A stretch of DNA of 64,000 nt from Flavobacteriaceae bacterium (GTDB lineage Bacteria > Bacteroidota > Bacteroidia > Flavobacteriales > Flavobacteriaceae): positions 372,001 to 436,000 of the forward strand of contig JABSPK010000003.1 in NCBI GenBank assembly GCA_013214065.1. The letters are read 5' to 3'. Positions 41,143-50,116 of this stretch are shown one piece after another. The position numbers and the translations under genes are program-made. Positions within the stretch are counted from its first letter, which is position 1. The number at the start of each line of letters is the position of its first letter. The notes under the pieces were generated by a model that worked only from the letters and a program-made list of their open reading frames with translations, was not told the origin of the DNA and ran no database searches.

Positions 41143-43557
41143 ATGAAGACAGACGACGCTACTGCAAACAACTCGATTTCGTACGACGATTTTCAAGATC
41201 AGATCCTTCGCGACTTTGAAATCGCCGTGACCAGTCGTGAGTGCAGCCTTTTAGGTAGGCGTGAGGTATTGACCGGAAAAGCCAAATTCGGCATCTTCGG
41301 CGATGGAAAAGAACTGCCGCAATTGGCCATGGCCCGTTCCTTTCAAGATGGGGATTTCAGAAGCGGGTATTATCGCGATCAAACTTTTATGATGGCGCTG
41401 GGTCATTTGGATCCCAAATCGTTCTTCCATGGTTTGTATGCGACTACCGATATAGAAAAGGAGCCCATGAGTGCAGGCCGTCAAATGGGCGGACATTTCG
41501 TAACCCATAGCATGAGCCAAGATGGGCAATGGGTCGACTTGACCAAGCAAAAAAACAGTAGTGCCGATATTTCTTGTACCGCTGGTCAAATGCCAAGATT
41601 ATTAGGATTGGCCCAAGCATCGCAAGTCTACCGCAAGGTGAAGGACATCGATCAAACCAAGTTTTCGAACAATGGTAACGAAGTCGCCTGGGGTACCATT
41701 GGCAACGCAAGTACCAGTGAAGGGCATTTCTTTGAGACCATCAATGCCGCGGGAGTGATGCAAGTGCCGATGGTCATGAGTATTTGGGACGATGCGTATG
41801 GCATTTCCGTTCCGGCCGAATTCCACACCACAAAAGGCGATATCTCCGAAATCCTTAAAGGGTTGCAACGGGATACCGAGAATAAAGGCTATGAAATCTT
41901 CAAAGTCGCCGGATGGGACTATACCGCCTTGATCCACGCCTATGAAAATGCGTCGGATATCGCTCGTGACGAACACGTACCCGTGCTTATCCATGTTACG
42001 GAGCTGACCCAACCCCAAGGACATTCCACCTCGGGATCCCACGAACGCTACAAATCACCGGAACGTTTGGAATGGGAGCGTGAAAATGATTGCAACAAAC
42101 GGTTTCGCGAATGGATCATCGATAACAATATCGCGACTGAAGAAGCACTGAAAGCAATTGAAAAGCGGATCAAGCAACAAGTCCGTAATGCTAAAAAGGA
42201 AGCCTGGTCGGAGTTTTTGGCCCCGCACCTCGCCCAAAAGAAAGAATTGGTCGATTTATTGGCCCAAGCTGCTGAAGGAAGTGCGAATAGGACGTTCATC
42301 ACCAAAGTGCTGAACGACTTCATTGCCATTGATGAACCGATAAAGAAAGATATTGCATCACACGCTAGAAAAGCACTGCGGTACTTGATCGGGGAATCTT
42401 CGGAAGCCAAGCTACGTCTCCAAGAATGGATCGATCGGTTCATGGCGATCACCCAACCCAAATACAGTTCGGAACTGTTTCATGAACAACCCTTCGATAC
42501 GGCTTCGGTGGAAGCGGTTGCCCCGATTTATCCAGATTCCGCTGAAGAAGTGGATGGACGGGTCATTTTACGGGACAACTTCGACGCCTTATTCGCCAAA
42601 TACCCTGAAGCCATGATCTTTGGTGAGGATACCGGGAACATCGGTGATGTGAACCAAGGTCTTGAAGGACTGCAAAAAAAATATGGGGCCACTAGGATCG
42701 CCGATACGGGGATACGGGAAACCACCATCATCGGACAAGGAATCGGATTGGCCATGAGGGGGTTGCGACCTATTGCCGAAATCCAATACCTTGACTACAT
42801 CTTATACGCCCTACAAACATTGAGTGATGATTTGGCTACCCTGCGCTACCGCACGGTCGGAAAACAAATCGCACCACTTATCATTAGGACCCGCGGACAT
42901 CGCCTTGAAGGGATATGGCATTCGGGTTCCCAAATGGGAGGCCTCATCCATCTGTTACGCGGTATCTACATCCTAACGCCAAGAAATATGACCCAAGCGG
43001 CCGGATTCTACAATACTTTAATGAAGGGCAACGAGCCTGCCCTGGTCATCGAGAGTTTGAACGGTTACCGCCTAAAAGAAACAAAACCTGCGAACTTAGG
43101 CGATTTTTGTACGCCGATCGGCGTTGTGGAGACCTTAAGGGAAGGAACCGACATCACTTTGTTGTCTTATGGATCGACCCTTCGGATCGTAGCGAAAGTA
43201 GCCCAGGAATTGCAGGAGGTCGGCATTGACGCCGAGGTGATCGATGCACGATCTTTACTCCCTTTCGATACCGCCCACGATGTGTTGAAAAGCATCCAAA
43301 AAACGAATCGCTTGTTGATCATCGACGAGGATGTGCCCGGAGGCTGTTCCGCCTATTTAATGCAAGAGATCATCGAAAAACAAGGAGGATATGCCTATCT
43401 AGACAGTGCACCACAGACCTTGACCGCCAAGGCACATCGCCCGGCCTACGCCACTGATGGGGATTACTTCTCGAAACCCAATGAAGAAGATATTTTTGAG
43501 AAGGTTTATGGAATCATGCATGAAGCTGATCCCGAAGCCTATCCCAGATTGCGATAA
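41143..43557 (+). CDS. Fused thiamine-diphosphate-dependent 2-oxoacid dehydrogenase E1 (alpha-beta fusion)
   Basis: 804 residues from the ATG at 41143 (MKTDDATANNS); the frame is open 24 codons further up, where the promoter lies. The N-terminal half is the E1 alpha domain: PQLAMARSFQDGDFRSGYYRD, GRQMGGHF, and the TPP-Mg motif region GNASTSEGHFFETINAAGVMQ. The second half is the E1 beta domain: MIFGEDTGNIGDVNQGLEGL, RGLRPIAEIQYLDYI, ARSLLPFD and HEADPEAYPRL. Fusions of this type in Bacteroidota are annotated dehydrogenase E1 component for branched-chain or other 2-oxoacids. The E2 lipoyl acyltransferase and E3 are not in this window. Terminated by a strong hairpin just after the stop. Confidence 0.93.
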   Translation: MKTDDATANNSISYDDFQDQILRDFEIAVTSRECSLLGRREVLTGKAKFGIFGDGKELPQLAMARSFQDGDFRSGYYRDQTFMMALGHLDPKSFFHGLYATTDIEKEPMSAGRQMGGHFVTHSMSQDGQWVDLTKQKNSSADISCTAGQMPRLLGLAQASQVYRKVKDIDQTKFSNNGNEVAWGTIGNASTSEGHFFETINAAGVMQVPMVMSIWDDAYGISVPAEFHTTKGDISEILKGLQRDTENKGYEIFKVAGWDYTALIHAYENASDIARDEHVPVLIHVTELTQPQGHSTSGSHERYKSPERLEWERENDCNKRFREWIIDNNIATEEALKAIEKRIKQQVRNAKKEAWSEFLAPHLAQKKELVDLLAQAAEGSANRTFITKVLNDFIAIDEPIKKDIASHARKALRYLIGESSEAKLRLQEWIDRFMAITQPKYSSELFHEQPFDTASVEAVAPIYPDSAEEVDGRVILRDNFDALFAKYPEAMIFGEDTGNIGDVNQGLEGLQKKYGATRIADTGIRETTIIGQGIGLAMRGLRPIAEIQYLDYILYALQTLSDDLATLRYRTVGKQIAPLIIRTRGHRLEGIWHSGSQMGGLIHLLRGIYILTPRNMTQAAGFYNTLMKGNEPALVIESLNGYRLKETKPANLGDFCTPIGVVETLREGTDITLLSYGSTLRIVAKVAQELQEVGIDAEVIDARSLLPFDTAHDVLKSIQKTNRLLIIDEDVPGGCSAYLMQEIIEKQGGYAYLDSAPQTLTAKAHRPAYATDGDYFSKPNEEDIFEKVYGIMHEADPEAYPRLR

Positions 43558-43561
43558 TAAA

Positions 43562-43589
43562 AAAAAGCCTCCCGAATGGGAGGCTTTTT
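43562..43589. terminator. Bidirectional rho-independent terminator
   Basis: Perfect 12-base arms AAAAAGCCTCCC and GGGAGGCTTTTT with a GAAT loop, flanked by A and T tracts, between convergent stops at 43557 and 43599. Serves both the E1 and the M16 genes. Confidence 0.93.
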
Positions 43590-43598
43590 ATTTCCATA

Positions 43599-46376
43599 TT
43601 AATTTTTGATTTCGGTGTCCGGATTTTGCATAGCCGGAACCAATGGGTTGCCATCGGCATCGATTTCAATGATGTTATCGAAGCCGAGTTGATCCAATTT
43701 GTCAATGATCTTCGCACGGTCACCGACCATAAACCAGTTTACGGCTTCCGGTTTGACGACCTCTTTGCTCACCTTGTGCAGGTCAGCCAAAGATAGGTTT
43801 CTAACATTTTGATCGTACTTCTGGTAGTAGTCATCGGCTAATCCATACCGTACCAAATTCCGGATACTGCCGTTTACCGAACCATTGGTTTCCCACTGGC
43901 CTGGTAGCTTCAAGACTTGGTTCGTCTTGACCTTATCAAGCTCTTCTTGGGTTGCCAAGCGCGTTGTGACAAAATCAGTGATTTCCTTTTTGAACTCCGT
44001 TACGGATTCAGCGGTCTTATCGGTCTGTACCGAAGAATACACGATGAACGGGCGATCTTCTTTCGACCCCAAGACCAAGCCCCCGGCCCCATAAGACCAA
44101 TGCTTATCTTCACGTAGGTTCATATTGATCCTTGAAGTGAAATCACCTCCCAAGATGTTGACCATTTGCTCTAGGGCAACTTCTGACAAATCCGCGTACT
44201 TCTCCGTCAAGTGACCCGCAATGATAACCGATTGTTGCGATTCTGGGCGGTTCATCAAATACAGCGTATTCTTGGTATTGGTTTGGGGTGCCTTGAAGGT
44301 TACCGTGGGCACATCGCCTTTCTTCCACTTCGAGAATCGTTTTTCAAGCATCCCTTTCAATTCATCCATTTCGATATCACCGGTTACGATAAGGGTGGCG
44401 TTGTTCGGTTTCATCCAAGTATCGTAAAAGGCCACGACATCTTCACGCGTCAATTTGGAAACGGTTTCTTCGTATCCGGTGCCTGTGTAAGGGCTGCTGT
44501 ACGGATGGTCATCCCCATACATGTATTTGTTCATGACCCGTAGCGCCATCGAAAACGGTTGGGTTTTTTCTTGACGGATATCGTTCAACTGTTGGTCTTT
44601 TAAACGGTCGAATTCGGCTTGCGGAAAAACCGGATTCAATACCACATTGGCAAAAAGATCCAAACTGGCCCCTAAACTCGGTTTCAGCGTACTCATATAA
44701 ACATTGGAAAGGTCCTGGTTCGAAAACGTACTCAAACTAGCACCCAGTAATTGTAGTTGTTCATTGATCTGCAACGAACTCATATCCTTGGTTCCCTCGT
44801 CCATGAGGTTCATTGACAATTCAGCGGTACCGGCGCTTGAAAGGTAGTCGGTCTTGTATCCGGCATCGAGTACCAGGTTGACCACCATGGTTGGAACCCC
44901 TGTCCTACGAGCCAAAACCACCTTCAATCCATTCTTTAATTCAGTTCGTTGTAAGTCGGGGAATTGGGAGCTTTTTTGGACCCCTAAGGCAGGTAGCTCG
45001 CTGCGATCAACCGTCGATTCATCGATACCATATTCGGGAAAAGGGTGGCATACCAAGATATGTTTGCCTCGTGAAAGCCATTTTTGGGCCGTTTTCTTAA
45101 GGTCTTCGGCAGTTGCCTCTTCCACGAATTTCAATTGGGTCTTGTAGTAAGAAGCATCGCCATGATAGGTCTCGTTCGATGCCAAGATATCGGATACCCC
45201 GCCAAAGCCACCGATGCGCTCTAGCCCCTTGATGAAACCGGAGAAATAAGAGGCCTTGACGCGTTTTAATTCCTCATCGGTCGGACCTTCGTTCATGAAC
45301 TTCTGGATTTCGGCCCACAACTCCTGCTCTAATTTTTTGGCATCTTGGCCCGGTTTGACGTTCAGCCACGTAATGAAGTTACTTGCGATTTCGCTGGATG
45401 CTTGAAAGGAGACCGCGGCACTGGCCGATTGGTCTTCATAGATGAACTTTTTGTACAACCGCGAATTTTTCCCGCTGGTCAGGATGGACGAGATCAAATC
45501 GAAATGCAAATCCTCGCGGGCTCCGAACTCCGGCGAATTCCAAGCGAAAAGTACCCGAGTTTCCGGAACACGATCTTGATAGACTTGATAGGAGTCGAAA
45601 TTCTTTTCGGGAATATTCACTTCTTGACGCTCGATAGTGGGTCCTGATGGGATATCGCCGAAATACTTGACCACTTTTTGATAGACTTCATCGGGATTCA
45701 CGTCACCGGCAACGGCCAATACGGCATTAGCCGCCCCATAATAGGCCTTGAACCACTCTTGTACATCTTCCAACGAAGCCGCATTGAGGTCTGCCATTTC
45801 ACCGATGACCGTCCAAGAATACGGATGCCCTTTCGGGTACATCGCTTTGGTCAGGTAATCCCATTGCATCCCATAGGGCTGGTTTTCACCCTGGCGCTTT
45901 TCGTTCTGCACCACCCCGCGTTGCTCGTCTAATTTCGCTTGGTCGATAGCACCCAATAGGTGGCCCATACGGTCGGATTCCAAAAAGAGCACCTGATCCA
46001 ATGCCGACAGTGGAACATTTTGGAAGTAATTCGTTCGGTCATTGTTGGTCGTTCCGTTCAAATCGGTCCCTCCAATGCTCTCCAAAGCTTGAAAATAATC
46101 CGTGTTGTAATTTTCGCTTCCGTTGAACATCAGGTGTTCGAATAAATGCGCAAAACCGCTTTTTCCAGGTTTTTCATTTTTTGAGCCTACGTGATACCAT
46201 ACGTTGACGGCGGCTATGGGTGCCTTGTGGTCTTCATGGACCAAGAGGGTCAGCCCGTTTTTCAAGGTGTATTTCTTGTAAGCAATGTTAATATCGTCGG
46301 CTTTGAACGAAAAGTCTTGGGCCCACAACATGGTTCCCGTCATCAGTGACAGGCACATAATCATCAGTTTTTTCAT
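43599..46376 (-). CDS. M16 family zinc peptidase (insulinase-like, two-domain)
   Basis: 925 residues from the ATG at 46376, which begins a signal peptide (MKKLMIMCLSLMTGTMLWAQ); the frame upstream is not coding. The inverted zinc motif HxxEH is seen in SGFAHLFEHLMF, with the distal glutamate ligand expected ~77 residues on (DEQRGVVQNEKRQG). The C-terminal half is a second M16 unit lacking the motif, as usual for this family; it includes ELKNGLKVVLARR, PQAEFDRLKDQQLNDI and LREDKHWSYGAGG. Exported, so periplasmic; Bacteroidota members degrade small peptides or process exported proteins. Transcribed divergently from the AraC-type regulator. Confidence 0.93.
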   Translation of the reverse strand: MKKLMIMCLSLMTGTMLWAQDFSFKADDINIAYKKYTLKNGLTLLVHEDHKAPIAAVNVWYHVGSKNEKPGKSGFAHLFEHLMFNGSENYNTDYFQALESIGGTDLNGTTNNDRTNYFQNVPLSALDQVLFLESDRMGHLLGAIDQAKLDEQRGVVQNEKRQGENQPYGMQWDYLTKAMYPKGHPYSWTVIGEMADLNAASLEDVQEWFKAYYGAANAVLAVAGDVNPDEVYQKVVKYFGDIPSGPTIERQEVNIPEKNFDSYQVYQDRVPETRVLFAWNSPEFGAREDLHFDLISSILTSGKNSRLYKKFIYEDQSASAAVSFQASSEIASNFITWLNVKPGQDAKKLEQELWAEIQKFMNEGPTDEELKRVKASYFSGFIKGLERIGGFGGVSDILASNETYHGDASYYKTQLKFVEEATAEDLKKTAQKWLSRGKHILVCHPFPEYGIDESTVDRSELPALGVQKSSQFPDLQRTELKNGLKVVLARRTGVPTMVVNLVLDAGYKTDYLSSAGTAELSMNLMDEGTKDMSSLQINEQLQLLGASLSTFSNQDLSNVYMSTLKPSLGASLDLFANVVLNPVFPQAEFDRLKDQQLNDIRQEKTQPFSMALRVMNKYMYGDDHPYSSPYTGTGYEETVSKLTREDVVAFYDTWMKPNNATLIVTGDIEMDELKGMLEKRFSKWKKGDVPTVTFKAPQTNTKNTLYLMNRPESQQSVIIAGHLTEKYADLSEVALEQMVNILGGDFTSRINMNLREDKHWSYGAGGLVLGSKEDRPFIVYSSVQTDKTAESVTEFKKEITDFVTTRLATQEELDKVKTNQVLKLPGQWETNGSVNGSIRNLVRYGLADDYYQKYDQNVRNLSLADLHKVSKEVVKPEAVNWFMVGDRAKIIDKLDQLGFDNIIEIDADGNPLVPAMQNPDTEIKN

Positions 46377-46499
46377 CGAATTTGATTTAATGTTACTTTT
46401 TGATTGATTTATTGTAGTGTTACAAGATAACCCTAGTTGGTGATTGCCGCAAAAAAACACCGATTATTTTCAACGTTTGCTTACCTTTAAACTAGTCGT

Positions 46500-47678
46500 A
46501 TGAACTACTTTTTAGCCTTTCCCGATTTTAATATTTGGAGTACGCCTTTGCTACTTCTCACCATACAAGGATTGTTATTCGCCTTGTTGCTTCTGCAGCG
46601 GTACTTGAAAAAAGGCAATAGTGCCGATTTGTTCCTTTTTTTCATTCTGTTGATTACCTGCTACAGCCAGACCTGCTATACCGTTGGGTTTATGGGATGG
46701 TACGACACCTTTCGAAACACCAAGATCAATTATGCCCTTATCGGGCTATCGGTCGCCGTCGTGCCATTGATCTACTTATATGTGAAGTCGATTACCATGT
46801 CATCGTTCCGGTTTCGAAGAGTGGATTGGTGGCATTTCCTCCCTGCTTTTTTGATCATCACCTATCGCATTGTCATCTACTTTTACGACGCATCACAGCC
46901 TGGTTTTGACGATACCCAGAACGGTTTTTTGAAAATCCACCTTGATGAAGCCTTCGTTTTGCCCATTTACGCCGCTTTCGGTTTTTTTCAAAACTTGTTG
47001 TACCTGGCGTTTACCTTTCAATTATTCTATTTCTATCGCAAAAAGATAAAGCAGTATTTTTCGAATACCTTCAAGCTGGAGCTGAATTGGATCTTGACCT
47101 TTCTTTCGCTGTATTCGGCCCTTTATCTATACGATTTGGTACAGACCATTATCAACGAATTCGTGGTTGAGCTCAGTTATGTTCAGCAATGGTGGATGAC
47201 TTTGTTCGCCGGATTGGTTATCATTTATGTTGGTATCAAAGGGTATTTTACCGATACCACGAAACTCAAAAAATTGGATTTCAGTTTCGCCCCAAACCGC
47301 GATAGTATCCCTGAGCCTTCAACGGTCAACCCAAAATCGATTCCCCAGGAAGCGAAAGACCGTTTGCAGCATATAATGGAAAAACAACGTCCCTATTTGG
47401 ACCCCGAGCTCAACCTTGCCGACTTGGCCACTATGGTGAATATGACCCGGGCACAGCTTTCAGAAACGATCAATATCGGATTCGGGAAAAACTTCAACGA
47501 TTTCATCAATATGCATCGGGTCGATGCCTTCAAGAAAATGCTTTCCGAAGACCAGCAAGAACGGCTTTCACTTTTGGGAATGGCTTATGAATGCGGATTC
47601 AATAGTAAAGCGACCTTCAACCGTGTCTTTAAAAAATTGACCAATACTTCGCCTTCGGAATATTTAAAGACCTCATAA
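46500..47678 (+). CDS. Membrane-embedded AraC-family transcriptional regulator
   Basis: 392 residues. The N-terminal ~250 residues hold about seven hydrophobic segments (LLLLTIQGLLFALLLLQRYL, LFLFFILLITC, VPLIYLYVKSI, FLPAFLIITYRIVIYF, LILTFLSLYSALYLY and others). The C-terminal ~110 residues are an AraC-type double helix-turn-helix (LNLADLATMVNMTRAQLSETINI and LGMAYECGFNSKATFNRVFKKLT). This '7TM-AraC' plan is common in Bacteroidota and links a membrane-sensed signal to DNA binding. Its targets are unknown; the downstream DoxX operon is the closest candidate, and a 16-base palindrome sits just after its stop. Confidence 0.9.
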   Translation: MNYFLAFPDFNIWSTPLLLLTIQGLLFALLLLQRYLKKGNSADLFLFFILLITCYSQTCYTVGFMGWYDTFRNTKINYALIGLSVAVVPLIYLYVKSITMSSFRFRRVDWWHFLPAFLIITYRIVIYFYDASQPGFDDTQNGFLKIHLDEAFVLPIYAAFGFFQNLLYLAFTFQLFYFYRKKIKQYFSNTFKLELNWILTFLSLYSALYLYDLVQTIINEFVVELSYVQQWWMTLFAGLVIIYVGIKGYFTDTTKLKKLDFSFAPNRDSIPEPSTVNPKSIPQEAKDRLQHIMEKQRPYLDPELNLADLATMVNMTRAQLSETINIGFGKNFNDFINMHRVDAFKKMLSEDQQERLSLLGMAYECGFNSKATFNRVFKKLTNTSPSEYLKTS

Positions 47679-47695
47679 TAAATTATTTACGTTTT

Positions 47696-47724
47696 TTTGA
47701 GACGTCTCAAATCGTATTTGAGCC
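47696..47724. promoter_or_regulatory. Palindromic candidate operator upstream of the DoxX operon
   Basis: TTTGAGACGTCTCAAA at 47696-47711 is a perfect 16-base inverted repeat. A further half-site TTTGAGCC (7 of 8 identical to TTTGAGAC) lies at 47717-47724. It falls 18 bases after the AraC-type gene and 90 bases before the DoxX start codon. A weak -7-like CACTTTTG is at 47766-47773. A dimeric regulator is the simple explanation; it lacks a downstream T-run, so it is not a typical terminator. Confidence 0.55.
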
Positions 47725-47800
47725 GCTTCGGTAAGATTTGGGGCGCGGTACCCAAACGCTTTTTTCACTTTTGGAGTGTTCAATCACAATACTCGACATC

Positions 47801-48292
47801 ATGAAAAAAGTCTTGCATGTAGTAATCGATCCCATTCTACAGAAACATTGGATCGCCGATTTTACCTTCTTCATCATGCGTTTTATCTGTGGGATGTTAT
47901 TGGCCCTTAGCTTCGGCGCCGATAAATTCGGGATGCCATGGACCTCGGAAGGCCAAAATCTCAATCTCTTCGAAGTGTCGGCTTGGTTTCCGCAGGATGT
48001 GGCCGAATATGGGGGCATCTTCGCCGCCATGCCCGTGTTCTTTGCATGGATGGGCGCTTTCAGTGAAGCCGTAGGTGGTCTGTTCCTTGCTATCGGGTTC
48101 AAAACCCGTATTGCCTCGTTCTTGATTGCCTGTACGATGTTGGTGGCCATTTTTCTGCAAAAATGGGGACAAGGTGTCTGGGGCATGTTGCCGGCCATGG
48201 GCTTTCTCTGGGTCGCACTCTACCACCTCTATTTAGGTTCGGGCCGCTTCGGCATCGATTATCTTATTTCCAAAAAACTATTAAAATCCTAA
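47801..48292 (+). CDS. DoxX family membrane protein
   Basis: 163 residues from the ATG at 47801 (MKKVLHVVIDPI). Four hydrophobic segments are apparent, with the DoxX/SURF4-like motif GFKTRIASFLIACTMLVAIF and the preceding AFSEAVGGLFLAI. DoxX proteins are small integral membrane proteins implicated in thiosulfate oxidation or redox/thiol homeostasis in different bacteria; no catalytic role is assigned here. Same strand and 3 bases before a lipoprotein gene. A closely similar paralogue lies 1.4 kb downstream (GYKTRIASLLALVTMLGA). Confidence 0.85.
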   Translation: MKKVLHVVIDPILQKHWIADFTFFIMRFICGMLLALSFGADKFGMPWTSEGQNLNLFEVSAWFPQDVAEYGGIFAAMPVFFAWMGAFSEAVGGLFLAIGFKTRIASFLIACTMLVAIFLQKWGQGVWGMLPAMGFLWVALYHLYLGSGRFGIDYLISKKLLKS

Positions 48293-48295
48293 CAC

Positions 48296-48694
48296 ATGAA
48301 AAATCATTTGCAACGAATACTCCTTGGGTTGATGCTCCTAACCTGCCTACAAGCCTGTGTGCAACAAGAGCATACGAAAACCGTAACCTTCAAAGTTGAT
48401 ATGAACGGCATTTCGAATGTCGCGAACGTGGGGCTCCGCGGTCAATTCACTTCGCCCTCTTGGCAGGTGACCATTCCGATGACCGATACGAATGGCGATG
48501 GTATTTATGAAGTGACCCTCGAGGAAAAGACCGCACAAAACAGCGTGTCCTTCAAATTCGTCAACCAATCGGATCAACTCGAACTGGCTTGTCAAGACAA
48601 CCGTCGGATCACCTTCGATTATCGCCCTGAAACCATCGAATATAGTGCGGTCTTTGATAGTGCCGAATCCGGAATACAAACCCATAAACAATAA
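48296..48694 (+). CDS. Lipoprotein with carbohydrate-binding-like (CBM20/48) fold
   Basis: 132 residues. The signal ends in a lipobox (LTCLQAC). The mature domain of ~100 residues, TVTFKVDMNGISNVANVGLRGQF, SPSWQVTIPMTDTNGDGIYEVTLEE and VSFKFVNQSDQLELACQDNR-like pattern, follows the starch-binding/isoamylase E-set style 'W...M.D.dgdG.Y.v.l...yKFv.g' core. Binding of a glycan is therefore possible but the key aromatic residues cannot be confirmed by eye. No catalytic partner is near. Three bases after the DoxX gene, six before the GIN gene. Confidence 0.7.
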   Translation: MKNHLQRILLGLMLLTCLQACVQQEHTKTVTFKVDMNGISNVANVGLRGQFTSPSWQVTIPMTDTNGDGIYEVTLEEKTAQNSVSFKFVNQSDQLELACQDNRRITFDYRPETIEYSAVFDSAESGIQTHKQ

Positions 48695-48699
48695 CCATC

Positions 48700-49581
48700 A
48701 TGAAAAAAGCACTTTACATCATAGCATTGACCTTTGCCATGGTCATGCAAGGTCAAGTCAAAGGGAACGGGAATATCATCAGCAAGACCATTGCGTATGA
48801 AAACCTCACCGACATCACGATTTCGATGTATGCCGATATCACTATAGACTGTGATCGCAAAGCGGGCATCACCCTAACCGGCGAATCGAACTTGCTCCCC
48901 TTGATCGATACCGAGGTGGTTGATGGAAAGCTCCAACTCGATCAATTGAAATGGATACAGCCCACCAGACGAATCCAAATTACCATCGGGGCGCCAAATC
49001 TAAAGCGGGTCGAACAAGGCACCAATGACAACGCCAAGATCATCAATTTGAACAAGGAGTTCTTCACTGCTTCGGCTTTGAACGGAAATCTGGAACTATC
49101 AGGTCGTGTAGGCACTTTGAACATCAGCAATGAAAACGGAACCGTAGATGCTGCGGAACTTATCGTAGATCAAGTCGAATTGAATATCTGGGGATGGGGC
49201 AAAGCCATTGTCGCACCTAGTGGCTCCATCGGTGGCCGTATGGCCAAGGAGGCCGAAATCGAATTGCGATCCAGTCCTGGATCTATAGATGCGGCCATAG
49301 CCAAGGCCATCGATCGCAATGCGGTCAAAGAGGAAGGTACCGTACAATACATCCGATTCAAGATCAAGAACAATTCAGCAAACCGCCACCAATTCTACGT
49401 CGTCGGTCCAAAGCCGGAAGGTGGAAAATTCAGCTATGGGTTTCCGATGATGCCCGGAAGCATCAGAAAAGAACATTGGACGACCGGTACGAAGGTTTAT
49501 AAAATCAGTGCCCTCGGTATCAAAAAACTGGTCCGTAAAATTGAAATACAGGATGAGGACACTGTGGTAAAGCTCTTTTGA
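48700..49581 (+). CDS. GIN-domain (DUF2807) secreted protein
   Basis: 293 residues. Signal peptide MKKALYIIALTFAMVMQGQ, then the GIN/auto-transporter-adhesin-head type beta-helix: residues ~22-180 contain KGNGNIISKTIAYENLTDITISMYADITIDCDR, then repeating short strands (GTLNISNENGTVDAAELIVDQ and similar). The C-terminal ~100 residues are different and contain GRMAKEAEIELRSSPG. GIN-domain proteins are surface or periplasmic in Bacteroidota with no established activity. Last gene of the DoxX-lipoprotein-GIN run, followed by a hairpin terminator. Confidence 0.8.
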   Translation: MKKALYIIALTFAMVMQGQVKGNGNIISKTIAYENLTDITISMYADITIDCDRKAGITLTGESNLLPLIDTEVVDGKLQLDQLKWIQPTRRIQITIGAPNLKRVEQGTNDNAKIINLNKEFFTASALNGNLELSGRVGTLNISNENGTVDAAELIVDQVELNIWGWGKAIVAPSGSIGGRMAKEAEIELRSSPGSIDAAIAKAIDRNAVKEEGTVQYIRFKIKNNSANRHQFYVVGPKPEGGKFSYGFPMMPGSIRKEHWTTGTKVYKISALGIKKLVRKIEIQDEDTVVKLF

Positions 49582-49598
49582 ACTTCCTGTAAAACCTT

Positions 49599-49638
49599 AA
49601 AAAAAGCCCTGATTTGTCGGATAAATCAAGGCTTTTTT
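49599..49638 (+). terminator. Rho-independent terminator after the GIN gene
   Basis: A long A-tract leads into GCC-C-TGATTT paired with AAATCA-A-GGC, loop GTCGGAT, and ends in a T6 run. Separates the GIN operon from the downstream DoxX paralogue. Confidence 0.85.
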
Positions 49639-49703
49639 AATGAAATTCGCACTAAAACGAGGGATTTCCTAAGAAAATTTCAATGACTAAAGTTGAAAAA
49701 TTA

Positions 49704-49711
49704 TATTTTTG
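49704..49711 (+). promoter_or_regulatory. -7 element of the second DoxX gene
   Basis: TATTTTTG matches TAnnTTTG exactly, 21 bases before the ATG at 49733. No clear -33 element. Confidence 0.55.
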
Positions 49712-49732
49712 TGCAGACTAAATCCCCCTAGA

Positions 49733-50110
49733 ATGAAAAACGGTTCCATGGCAAGTATCGGTCTTGCCCTTCTAAGAATTGCTCCTGCGGCCATGATGTT
49801 GGCCCATGGAGTCCCGAAATTCCAAAAACTGATTGCCGGTGATTTCGAGTTTCCCAACCCTTTCGGTATCGGAGCGGCCCCTACCCTGTTTTTAGCGGTA
49901 GTCGGCGAATTCATCGCCCCTATCCTATTGATCATCGGATATAAGACCAGGATCGCTTCCCTTTTGGCCTTAGTGACCATGTTGGGTGCGGCTTTTATCG
50001 TTCATGCTGCCGATCCTTTCGGCGTTCGTGAAAAAGCCTTGTTGTATGGTGCCTTCTTCCTTTGTATTTTCTTATTGGGTCCGGGCAAATACAGTCTGGA
50101 TAAAAAGTAG
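49733..50110 (+). CDS. DoxX family membrane protein (paralogue)
   Basis: 125 residues from the ATG at 49733 (MKNGSMASIGLALLRIAPA), a typical DoxX length with four hydrophobic segments. The GYKTRIASLLALVTMLGA segment closely matches the DoxX protein at 47801-48292, as does the helix before it (VVGEFIAPILLII), supporting duplication. Carries MMLAHGVPKF, typical of DoxX proteins. It has its own promoter and lies between the GIN terminator and the convergent holA gene. Function unassigned. Confidence 0.88.
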   Translation: MKNGSMASIGLALLRIAPAAMMLAHGVPKFQKLIAGDFEFPNPFGIGAAPTLFLAVVGEFIAPILLIIGYKTRIASLLALVTMLGAAFIVHAADPFGVREKALLYGAFFLCIFLLGPGKYSLDKK

Positions 50111-50116
50111 TTACCC

